Shown here piece after piece: positions 1-6,296 of a DNA stretch of 14,563 nucleotides. Numbering within the stretch: the first letter of the stretch is position 1; each line of letters opens with the position of its first letter. The stretch covers positions 1 through 14,563 of the forward strand of contig JAUVEK010000020.1 of NCBI GenBank assembly GCA_030594795.1, written 5' to 3'. This stretch comes from Candidatus Nanohalarchaeota archaeon. GTDB lineage: Archaea > EX4484-52 > B79-G9. The notes below the pieces were generated by a model, which was not told where the DNA came from, did no database searches, and saw only the letters and a list, made by a program, of their open reading frames with translations. The translations under genes and the position numbers were made by a program.

Positions 1-267
1 CCTGTTGAAGGTCCTTTTTATGCATCGGATGTTGCCAATCTTATTGAGACCTGTTGGGTAGAAAAAAGAGATGCTGAAGATGACCGTATATGCTTTGTTT
101 TGGAAGGACCCTATAACGATAATGCAGCAACTGCTGAAAGTGACATCATAGATCTGCTTGAACCGGAAATCAAAAATAATGTTGAATTTGATGCCGACTT
201 TGTGAATGATGACTTCTTTTCTATCAATTACAAAATTATAGGCAGAAAGATACGGGTAAAAAGCTAA
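1..267 (+). CDS. C-terminal fragment of a small secreted or pilin-like protein
   Basis: The reading frame is open from the first base and ends in TAA at 265-267, giving the last 88 residues of a protein whose start lies outside the window. I do not recognise the family with certainty. The fragment is acidic, has two cysteines about 15 residues apart (LIETCWVEK and RICFVLEG) and ends in a beta-rich stretch (INYKIIGRKIRVKS). A Cys pair, short length and beta-rich tail would fit the extracellular part of an archaeal pilin-like protein, and genes of that kind lie at 11288-14409, but this is only an inference. The gene ends 42 nt before ribL and is probably a separate unit, because a TATA-like box lies between them. 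Confidence 0.6.
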   Translation, partial: PVEGPFYASDVANLIETCWVEKRDAEDDRICFVLEGPYNDNAATAESDIIDLLEPEIKNNVEFDADFVNDDFFSINYKIIGRKIRVKS

Positions 268-279
268 AACAGAATCATC

Positions 280-289
280 AATATAAATC
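280..289 (+). promoter_or_regulatory. TATA-like box before ribL
   Basis: The AT-rich run aatataaatc lies 21-30 nt upstream of the ribL ATG. That is the spacing expected for an archaeal TATA box serving a leaderless or nearly leaderless transcript. No clear Shine-Dalgarno sequence precedes the ATG, which agrees with leaderless initiation. Confidence 0.45.
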
Positions 290-309
290 TGCTATTACAT
301 AAAAATCCT

Positions 310-771
310 ATGGGCTCAGACAATCTGAAAAAAAAAGGAAAACTAGTCCTTGTCGGCGGCACATTTGACCTGATACATCCAGGTCATATATTCTTTCTGG
401 ACAATGCAAAAAAGGTCGGAGATGTTCTCATCGTGATAGTGGCCCGCGACACCACAGTCAAAAAGCTAAAAAGAGCACCAGTAATACCTGAAAACCAGCG
501 GCTGGATGTCGTCAGTGCACTAAAGCCAGTGGACTTTGCCATTCTCGGTAAAGAAAAAGAAGACTTCACAGAAATAGTAAAAGAGATAAAGCCCGACATA
601 ATAGTTCTCGGCCCAAACCAGATACATGACATTTCAGAACTCAAGGAAAAACTGCAAAAATCCGGCCTGAAAACAGAAGTAATAAAACTTGACAAATTCA
701 AAAAAAACACGCTCTGCAGCACAAAACAGATAATAAAAAAAATAAAAGAATCTAATGCACCTGAACAATAG
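310..771 (+). CDS. ribL: FAD synthetase, archaeal RibL type (cytidylyltransferase fold)
   Basis: This 153-residue protein is a small nucleotidyltransferase that, in archaea, adenylates FMN to make FAD in the cytoplasm. The nucleotide-binding signature is clear: GGTFDLIHPGH with the HxGH motif at residues 23-26. It is followed by the family-typical segments VIVARDTTVKK, VIPENQRLDVV, ALKPVDFAILG and KPDIIVLGPNQ. The length matches RibL. Near the C-terminus there is CSTKQII, with one Cys at residue 136; characterised RibL has conserved C-terminal cysteines and I see only this one. The alternative, another member of the cytidylyltransferase-related family such as glycerol-3-phosphate cytidylyltransferase, is less likely given the ALKPVDxAILG and VLGPxQ blocks. 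It is the only recognisable metabolic gene here and has no obvious functional link to the surface-protein locus that follows. Confidence 0.88.
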   Translation: MGSDNLKKKGKLVLVGGTFDLIHPGHIFFLDNAKKVGDVLIVIVARDTTVKKLKRAPVIPENQRLDVVSALKPVDFAILGKEKEDFTEIVKEIKPDIIVLGPNQIHDISELKEKLQKSGLKTEVIKLDKFKKNTLCSTKQIIKKIKESNAPEQ

Positions 772-779
772 CTTTTTTG
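772..779 (+). terminator. Possible T-tract terminator after ribL
   Basis: A run of six T residues begins one base after the ribL stop codon. Archaeal RNA polymerase can terminate on short T-tracts without a hairpin. The next promoter-like element starts within 15 nt, so the site would separate ribL from the following operon. It is short and could be chance. Confidence 0.3.
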
Positions 780-787
780 CGAATAAA

Positions 788-797
788 TTATATATAC
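788..797 (+). promoter_or_regulatory. TATA-like box of the C25 peptidase gene, duplicated at 4306
   Basis: The element ttatatatac sits 32-41 nt upstream of the ATG at 829. The same element, with the same spacing and the same bases just before the start (gacttgggatgcctatg), lies upstream of the paralogue at 4346. The two copies therefore share promoter as well as coding sequence, which suggests the two enzyme genes are transcribed under the same control. Confidence 0.55.
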
Positions 798-2091
798 TAC
801 TTTAGCAATATTAATAAACAGACTTGGGATGCCTATGAAAACAAAAGTATTTATTTTATGCTTTGCAATTCTCGCATGCACCGTACTTCTTTTAAACAAT
901 GCATCCAGTGTTGTTTATGATGTATGCGAGGCAATGTCCGACGAGGAAGTATCACACGACGATTTTCAGGTATTGATTGAATCAATATACAACGGCGAGT
1001 GCAACGAGGCAATGAATGTCAAGACAACATTTTCAATGTCAAAAGACGATTTCAGCGAACTGGCTAACATTTACGATATTATCGACTCAGAAGGCAATCC
1101 TCTGGTATTTTACAGGACCGGAACACCATCCGCAATCGGTGCCGGCGCAATCCTCGTCTACGGCAACGACGGTGACTTCCCGGTCAAACTCGGCGACCGC
1201 CTGCACATCTGGACCTCAGGCACCCCGAAAGACATTATGATCGAAGTGAGCATTGAGGGATGCGACCCTTATGATGATGAATGCGATGCAATATGCTCCT
1301 ACGAGGATGATTATGTCTGCGACCCTTTGTGTTATGTAGACAACCAGAGAGACAACATCCCGTGCGACATTGACTGCGTTGACCAGAACAACAACCATGT
1401 TGTGGACGAAGGGGACCTTGATGGCATCTGCGACCCTGACTGCTACAACGACGACCTTGACCCGAAGCGCGCCTATGACCCGGACTGCATTGATTTTTCT
1501 AATGATAAAACTAACAGTGATGGAATCTGCGATCCAGACTCACAGGGCATTCGGGATGGACTATGCGACCCTGACTGCGCACCCGCAAATCACCTGTGTG
1601 ACTTTGACTGCAACGGGACATCTCACCCGGGCAACCCGCATGGTTACAACGATACCGACTGCTATCTTTGCGACGGAATCTGTAATGGCTTCTGTTCATA
1701 TGACTGCGCTTACTTGGACCATGACCCTGACTGTCCGGAAGGCTTTATAGACTGGTTTGAACTGACAGAATGCTGCGGCAACAATAAATGCGGGATGAGT
1801 GAGAACTGCCTGTCATGTCCCACAGATTGTCCCGAGGATGACATTTCAGTTGACCCGCCAGTAGAAAGGAACTGTAGCATTTTCAATGAAGGTCCTGCAG
1901 ATAATTTCTTCTGCTGCCCGGATGCAAATAATTCCGCAATGTACGGGTGCGCCAACCTGACACTCAACAAGCAGGAAAACGAGTCATGCACGTGCCCCCC
2001 GGAATGCGCTGAAGGCTTGGTATGCAACGGTCCGAAAGGCGACAAGCACTGCTGTCCTGCAGGAAAAGTATGGAACGGGACAATGTGCAAG
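789..2091 (+). repeat. Long direct repeat, copy 1: promoter plus 420-codon carrier module
   Basis: This stretch matches 4306-5608 at a constant offset of 3517 bases with no net insertion or deletion. It covers the TATA-like box, the start, the signal peptide and all 420 codons of the Cys-rich front half. By eye most codons are identical and many of the differences are synonymous (for example gtatca against gtctca). Similarity ends abruptly just after the Cys codon at 2086-2088, where the gene enters a protease domain. The repeat is a direct one in the same orientation, so unequal recombination between the copies could delete or swap the intervening genes. Confidence 0.95.
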
Positions 2092-3147
2092 CTAAGCGGC
2101 GATGTACTGATTGTCGCGCTGAAAGGAAATCTTGAAAAAAAATATTCTCAGGGACAGATAGACGAACTTGAAACTAAAATCAACCAGTTTATTGACGCCC
2201 TCGCAGCAGACGGTCTTGGCGCCTCCCTTTTCTATCTGGATGAAGATATGACTTCTGACTTAATAGGAACCAAGGTATCAAATACAGGTGATTGGAATGA
2301 AGTCGATGGTGTTCTTGATCAGTTGATCCCTAAATTAAATTCCCGCTATGTTTTAATAATCGGCGGTTATGACAGGTTTCCTTCCGCAAGAGTGGGGGCT
2401 TATTATACTGACAATCATTACGGCGATTATACAAAAGACAATATACCTGACGTAGCGCTGGGCAGGTTGCCTGACCCCCGTAGCGGGGATATTGATTTAT
2501 TTATAAACTCCTTTGATACTTTCATTGATTCGCATAATTCAGGAGGACTGGATTTATCCAGTCATATAGGGAGAACTCTGGATTATGGTTACGAATCAAT
2601 GGAGTGCTGGAGCCAGTACGTATGGGGTCAAAAATGTCAGCCCTATCAAAACTGCAAATCAGGCACAAGCGATTCTAAAACTGCTGCTAGCGGCAAAGGT
2701 TTCTTTTATATTACCCAACACGGCACAGATGGACCTCCGCAAATGTATGTCGATGCACTTATGCCAGGTAACCTAAATAGTATGGATTTATCTGGTAGTG
2801 TATGGATGATAGTCCCGTGTATGGGTGGAGTTATTAATTATGCTTCAACAAGCCAGAGTATTGTTTTAACTTTTTTTAATAAAGGCGGAGCAGTCCACAT
2901 GGGAAGCACCAACAATAATTGTTGTGCAACTCCGGCAGGAGTTTGCACCACTTCTATAGATAAGGGAGGTGTCGGAGCTTTGTATTATAGAATTGCCAAA
3001 AATTTCAGAGTTGGAACCCGGATAGGCGATGCGTATAAAGCAGGAAAAATAGAATATAGAACTAATCATGGTAATGGTCCTTCAAATGAATTTTATATAA
3101 ATCATCTTTATGGAGACCCAACTTTAAAAATAAAGGAAGTGTGGTAA
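829..3147 (+). CDS. Secreted Cys-rich protein with C-terminal C25 (gingipain/caspase-like) cysteine peptidase
   Basis: The 772-residue product has an N-terminal signal or anchor segment (residues 3-27), a beta-rich domain to about 142, then a Cys/Asp-rich region (145-420, about 38 Cys) with repeated DGICDPDC-type motifs and a CGNNKCxxxENCxxC unit. Seven N-X-S/T sequons lie in the second half of this region, as expected for a glycosylated archaeal surface protein. Residues 422-772 form a C25-like caspase-fold domain: YVLIIGGYDRFPS, DNIPDVALGRLP, the catalytic His in ITQHG (H631), the nucleophile in VPCMGG (C664), GAVHMGSTN and the terminal LYGDPTLKI. I see no separate inhibitory propeptide. 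The start is chosen because its paralogue at 4346 has the same upstream sequence; ATG 835 is an alternative. It is followed 5 nt later by a membrane protein and is likely co-transcribed with it. Substrate is unknown. Confidence 0.88.
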   Translation: MPMKTKVFILCFAILACTVLLLNNASSVVYDVCEAMSDEEVSHDDFQVLIESIYNGECNEAMNVKTTFSMSKDDFSELANIYDIIDSEGNPLVFYRTGTPSAIGAGAILVYGNDGDFPVKLGDRLHIWTSGTPKDIMIEVSIEGCDPYDDECDAICSYEDDYVCDPLCYVDNQRDNIPCDIDCVDQNNNHVVDEGDLDGICDPDCYNDDLDPKRAYDPDCIDFSNDKTNSDGICDPDSQGIRDGLCDPDCAPANHLCDFDCNGTSHPGNPHGYNDTDCYLCDGICNGFCSYDCAYLDHDPDCPEGFIDWFELTECCGNNKCGMSENCLSCPTDCPEDDISVDPPVERNCSIFNEGPADNFFCCPDANNSAMYGCANLTLNKQENESCTCPPECAEGLVCNGPKGDKHCCPAGKVWNGTMCKLSGDVLIVALKGNLEKKYSQGQIDELETKINQFIDALAADGLGASLFYLDEDMTSDLIGTKVSNTGDWNEVDGVLDQLIPKLNSRYVLIIGGYDRFPSARVGAYYTDNHYGDYTKDNIPDVALGRLPDPRSGDIDLFINSFDTFIDSHNSGGLDLSSHIGRTLDYGYESMECWSQYVWGQKCQPYQNCKSGTSDSKTAASGKGFFYITQHGTDGPPQMYVDALMPGNLNSMDLSGSVWMIVPCMGGVINYASTSQSIVLTFFNKGGAVHMGSTNNNCCATPAGVCTTSIDKGGVGALYYRIAKNFRVGTRIGDAYKAGKIEYRTNHGNGPSNEFYINHLYGDPTLKIKEVW

Positions 3148-3152
3148 TTAAT

Positions 3153-4031
3153 ATGAAAATAGATAAATATATGCAGGAAAATCCTTATCCTGATATCCCG
3201 GAATTTGAAAGTTCAGAAAAACCGAAAATAAATAAAGTTATTTATGTTTTGATAGGTCTTGGTTTACTTATTGTTTTTGCTTCTGTATTATTTTTCATTT
3301 CAGCAGGAGGATCTGTTTGTGGTAACGAAATTTGTGAAGTTGATGAAAATTGTTTTGATTGCCCTAAGGATTGTGAATGTGCAGATGGCGAGTATTGTTC
3401 CGCTGAAGAGAAGATATGTGTGATGCCAACCTGTGGAGATGGAAGATGTCGTTTTGGGGAGTGTTCCCTTGGTTGTACTGTCGACTGTGGTATATCGGAT
3501 TGTTGCGGCAATGGAGACTGTGATACAGCAATTGGAGAAACCTGTAATACCTGCTCCGTGGATTGTGGTGTTTGTCCTGTAACCCGTGTTTGTGGAAACA
3601 AAGTCTGTGAATCAGGGGAGAACTGCTATGACTGCTCCAGGGATTGTAAATGTGCAGATGGTGAATATTGTTCCGCTGAAGAGAAAAGATGTGTGATGCC
3701 AACCTGTGGAGATGGCAGGTGTGAACCTTATGAAAACAGTATGAATTGCTGCCTTGACTGTGACTGTGAGATTAGAGGTGAAGTCTGTAACAGGGTAACC
3801 CATAAATGTGAAATGCCTGATGTTGATCTCACTGACAAAAGAATTGAGGAGCTGGTTGTTAACCACTACAATACACAGGGTAAGAATGTTGATGACCTTG
3901 AGATTCAGGAAGTATTCGTCTGGGAAAATAAGGTCGGAAGAAAGGTTGGAGTCAAGATTCCGGACCAGAAATGGCTGAGTTTTGTTTTAGTTACAGAAGA
4001 TGAAGAAGTTATAGAATTGCCATTTTATTAG
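3153..4031 (+). CDS. Single-span membrane protein with five Cys-rich repeats and a C-terminal globular domain
   Basis: The 292-residue product has a short Pro/acid-rich N-terminus (1-27), one transmembrane helix (about 28-51) and a long Cys-rich exterior. I place the start at ATG 3153 because an AGGAAG-type ribosome site lies about 10 nt upstream; a GTG at 3141 would add four residues and overlap the previous gene. The exterior holds five units of the form CGxxxCxxxExCxxCxxDC, two of them copied almost exactly at the DNA level. The last 65 or so residues have no Cys and look like a small alpha/beta domain (RIEELVVNHYNTQGK, then VFVWENK, VGVKI, SFVLVTEDEE). That size and pattern recall PepSY- or cystatin-like folds, so a peptidase-binding role is conceivable but unproven. 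Cys is mostly TGT, unlike the TGC-rich carrier of the upstream gene. The protein is probably the dedicated partner of the C25 enzyme. Confidence 0.75.
   Translation: MKIDKYMQENPYPDIPEFESSEKPKINKVIYVLIGLGLLIVFASVLFFISAGGSVCGNEICEVDENCFDCPKDCECADGEYCSAEEKICVMPTCGDGRCRFGECSLGCTVDCGISDCCGNGDCDTAIGETCNTCSVDCGVCPVTRVCGNKVCESGENCYDCSRDCKCADGEYCSAEEKRCVMPTCGDGRCEPYENSMNCCLDCDCEIRGEVCNRVTHKCEMPDVDLTDKRIEELVVNHYNTQGKNVDDLEIQEVFVWENKVGRKVGVKIPDQKWLSFVLVTEDEEVIELPFY
3378..3449 (+). repeat. 72-bp direct repeat inside the membrane protein gene, copy 1
   Basis: This segment, starting tgtgcagatgg and ending gatgt, encodes CADGEYCSAEEK followed by xCVMPTCGDGRC. It recurs at 3651-3722 with only a few changes, giving a 91-residue period in the protein. 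The strong DNA identity indicates recent internal duplication or gene conversion. Confidence 0.85.
3651..3722 (+). repeat. 72-bp direct repeat inside the membrane protein gene, copy 2
   Basis: This is the second copy of the segment at 3378-3449. It differs by a handful of bases (mainly G/A and T/C changes), and the encoded peptide differs at a single residue (I to R before CVMPTC). Confidence 0.85.
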
Positions 4032-4305
4032 TTACAGTCTTACGGGGATTTATACAGAAGAGTCTGTGTTATGGACGGCAGCCATCTATAATACCTATAG
4101 TTCAATAGGGTTGCCAGGCATATGTAGAGTATCCATCTCCAGCCGGGCATGAAATTTATGTAGGTCGGGATACGCCCCGTTATCGAGGAGTGTTCATCCA
4201 TAAATAGGAGGATAAATCACTAAAATTGCGGTGGTAATGCCCAAATGTCAAATTCAAAAAGGGAAGAAAAATCAGTGCCAACTATCCCAAAGTGGCGAGG
4301 TTAAG
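4032..4305 (+). other. Intergenic region without a convincing gene
   Basis: The gap between pair A and pair B is 314 nt from the stop at 4031 to the start at 4346. It contains no convincing ORF in either direction. It holds a possible structured RNA (4069-4203), an isolated taggagga run at 4205-4212 with no start at a useful distance, a small stem with pairing arms tgcca and tggcg near 4276-4296, and at its end the TATA-like box of the next gene. It could also be the decayed remnant of a gene lost when the carrier module duplicated. Confidence 0.5.
4069..4203 (+). ncRNA. Candidate structured RNA with a closing stem and nested hairpins
   Basis: A perfect 7-bp pairing, TTATGGA (4069-4075) with TCCATAA (4197-4203), encloses about 120 nt. 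Inside it GGCAGC pairs with the downstream GTTGCC (one G-U pair), and that stem itself encloses the hairpin CCTAT-agttca-ATAGG. Further on are CGGG paired with CCCG and CTCC paired with GGAG. Such nesting is more than I would expect from random AT-rich spacer, but no folding calculation or alignment was possible. I compared it by eye with tRNA, 5S rRNA, SRP RNA and RNase P RNA motifs and found no match. It may be a leader element, a small RNA or chance. Confidence 0.3.
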
Positions 4306-4314
4306 TATATATAC
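4306..4314 (+). promoter_or_regulatory. TATA-like box of the transglutaminase-like gene
   Basis: The element tatatatac lies 32-40 nt before the ATG at 4346, the same distance as in the paralogue at 829. It is conserved between the two copies although the spacer downstream of it has several changes, which supports function. Confidence 0.55.
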
Positions 4315-5608
4315 TACTTTAACAACATTAATTGATAGACTTGGGATGCCTATGAAAACAAAAGTATTTATTTTATGCTTTGCAATTCTCGCATGCATCG
4401 TACTTCTTTTAAACAATGCATCCAGTGTTGTCTATGATGTATGCGAGGCAATGTCAGACGAGGAAGTCTCATACGACGAATTTCAGGTATTGATTGAATC
4501 AATATATAATGGCGAGTGCAACGAGGCAATGAATGTCAAGACAACATTTTCAATGTCAAAAGACGATTTCAGCCAACTTGCTTATACTTACGATATCGTA
4601 GATTCAGAAGGCAATCCCCTGGTATTTTACAGGACCGGAACACCATCCGCAATCGGTGCCGGCGCAATCCTCGTCTACGGCAACGATGGTGACTTCCCGG
4701 TCAAGCTCGGCGACCGCCTGCACATCTGGACCTCAGGCACCCCGAAAGACATTATAATCGAGCTGAGCATCGAGGGATGCGACCCTTATGATGATGAGTG
4801 CGATGCAATATGCTCCTACGAGGATGATTATGTCTGCGACCCGGAGTGTTATAAGGACGGCGAGAGAAATGACATCCAGTGCGACATTGACTGCGTTGAC
4901 CAGAACAACAACCATATTGTGGACGAGGGCGACCTTGACGGCATCTGCGACCCTGACTGCTACAACAACGACCTTGACCCGAAGCGCGCCTATGACCCTG
5001 ACTGCATTGATTTTTCTAATGATAAAACTAACAGTGATGGAATCTGCGATCCGGACTCACAGGGTATTCGGGATGGACTATGCGACCCTGACTGCGCACC
5101 CGCAAATCACCTGTGCGACTTTGACTGCAACGGGACATCTCACCCGGGCAATCCGCATAGTTATAACGATACCGACTGCTATCTTTGCGACGGTATCTGT
5201 AATGGCTTCTGTTCCTATGACTGTGCTTACTTGGACCATGACCCCGACTGCCCTGAAGGCTTTACAGGCTGGTTTGAACTGGCAGAATGCTGCGGCAACA
5301 ATAACTGCGGGATGAGCGAGAACTGCCAGTCCTGTCCCCGAGATTGCCCGGAGGATAATATTTCAGTTGACCCGCCAGTAGAAAAGAACTGCAGCATTTT
5401 CAATGAAGGCCCGGGAGATAATTTCTTCTGCTGCCCGGATGCAAATAATTCTGCAATGTACGGCTGCGCCAACCTGACACTCAACAAGCAGGAAAACGAA
5501 TCATGCACATGTCAGCCCGAATGCGCCGACGGCTTGGTATGCAACGGCCCAAAAGGCGACACGCACTGCTGCTCTGAGGGATACAAATGGGATGGGACAG
5601 AATGCAAA
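4306..5608 (+). repeat. Long direct repeat, copy 2: promoter plus 420-codon carrier module
   Basis: This is the second copy of the segment at 789-2091, at a constant offset of 3517 bases. The upstream edge coincides with the TATA-like box; sequence before it is unrelated. The downstream edge is at the codon for Cys 420 (5603-5605) plus a couple of shared bases, after which this gene enters a different catalytic domain. Confidence 0.95.
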
Positions 5609-6283
5609 GAGACCCTTTGTTCAAGCAGTGTATCATCCTGTTATGATCACTGGCACTGGGATAACCATGGAGCAAAGTCAAGGATAAACATACCAATTTA
5701 TACCTGTGACTTTTTTGAAGTATGTCATCCTGTTGTCAAGCCAATAGCACAGGAAATTGTTAGTTGCTGCAATGATAAATGCACGGGAGATTGCCATTCT
5801 TTATGCAACAAAGCATTACATGATTCTGGATTAGATGTAACAGATACAGAACAGACTAGAAAGAAATGTTATGGCATTTATGCAATCTATGGTATGGGTC
5901 CGGCCGCCAGATGGACTAGAGGGTATCTGTTACACACAGAAGAGCCGGCATCAATAATGTTCAGCGGACAGGTCTGGATGTGCACAGGTTATGCAATAAT
6001 GCTTACGACTTTATTAAGAAGCGTTGGATATGAAAAAGATGAAGCTTATGGTATTTGTGGACCCGGTCATATGTTCAACATAGTAAAATTACCAGGAGAC
6101 ACGAACTTTCATATAGTAGATACTGTGGGTAATTGTCCTAGTACCTACAAACAAGGAAATATTCCCTCAATGTGTGTTGTGGGATATTCCTATTGTAGCT
6201 ATAATAATGACTGTTCACCAGGTATGATAAACGATGAAGGTGGCAGGTCAACACCGCCAAGAAGTCAGGTTTATGGATGTTAG
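4346..6283 (+). CDS. Secreted Cys-rich protein with C-terminal transglutaminase-like domain
   Basis: The 645-residue product has the same signal segment, beta-rich domain and Cys-rich, sequon-rich carrier (residues 1-420) as the protein at 829-3147. The start is set by that homology; an in-frame GTG at 4292 would add 18 residues but would place the start upstream of the TATA-like box. From residue 421 the sequence is unrelated to the C25 enzyme. It contains a transglutaminase-core pattern: the nucleophile in GQVWMCTGYAIMLTTLLRSV (C546), the His in GPGHMFNIVK (H575) and the Asp in HIVDTVGN (D592), in the Cys-His-Asp order of the superfamily. Such domains act as cysteine proteases, amidases or cross-linking enzymes; sequence alone does not say which. 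Extra Cys residues before the core suggest disulfides. It is followed 13 nt later by a membrane protein with a strong ribosome site, so the two are likely one operon. Confidence 0.85.
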   Translation: MPMKTKVFILCFAILACIVLLLNNASSVVYDVCEAMSDEEVSYDEFQVLIESIYNGECNEAMNVKTTFSMSKDDFSQLAYTYDIVDSEGNPLVFYRTGTPSAIGAGAILVYGNDGDFPVKLGDRLHIWTSGTPKDIIIELSIEGCDPYDDECDAICSYEDDYVCDPECYKDGERNDIQCDIDCVDQNNNHIVDEGDLDGICDPDCYNNDLDPKRAYDPDCIDFSNDKTNSDGICDPDSQGIRDGLCDPDCAPANHLCDFDCNGTSHPGNPHSYNDTDCYLCDGICNGFCSYDCAYLDHDPDCPEGFTGWFELAECCGNNNCGMSENCQSCPRDCPEDNISVDPPVEKNCSIFNEGPGDNFFCCPDANNSAMYGCANLTLNKQENESCTCQPECADGLVCNGPKGDTHCCSEGYKWDGTECKETLCSSSVSSCYDHWHWDNHGAKSRINIPIYTCDFFEVCHPVVKPIAQEIVSCCNDKCTGDCHSLCNKALHDSGLDVTDTEQTRKKCYGIYAIYGMGPAARWTRGYLLHTEEPASIMFSGQVWMCTGYAIMLTTLLRSVGYEKDEAYGICGPGHMFNIVKLPGDTNFHIVDTVGNCPSTYKQGNIPSMCVVGYSYCSYNNDCSPGMINDEGGRSTPPRSQVYGC

Positions 6284-6289
6284 GAGGGG
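6282..6289 (+). promoter_or_regulatory. Strong Shine-Dalgarno site that fixes the start at 6297
   Basis: The run aggagggg lies 7 nt before ATG 6297 and overlaps the stop codon of the preceding gene. It is the clearest ribosome site in the window and shows that translation starts at 6297 and not at the in-frame upstream ATG at 6234. Its presence within an operon contrasts with the apparently leaderless first genes. Confidence 0.75.
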
Positions 6290-6296
6290 AAACAAG

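Noticed and set aside
384..899. - strand ORF opposite ribL
   Set aside because: It is the shadow of ribL and runs into the next promoter and gene; the + strand protein has clear family motifs.
829..910. Lipoprotein signal in the carrier proteins and the C1 peptidase
   Set aside because: Cys residues near the signal segments (FAILACTVL, TALCAQ) are not in a convincing lipobox context, and the first lies inside the hydrophobic core.
4069..4203. Known RNA families (tRNA, 5S rRNA, SRP RNA, RNase P RNA)
   Set aside because: The loop agttca resembles a T-loop but its size is wrong and no acceptor stem fits; conserved motifs of the other families are absent by eye.
4237..4335. Short ORF of 32 codons in the intergenic gap
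   Set aside because: Low-complexity Lys/Gln/Asn-rich product, a ribosome-like run too far away (about 24 nt), and overlap with the promoter of the next gene.
4292..4345. GTG start that would extend the transglutaminase-like protein by 18 residues
   Set aside because: It lies upstream of the TATA-like box at 4306, and the paralogue at 829 starts at the equivalent of 4346 with the same upstream bases.
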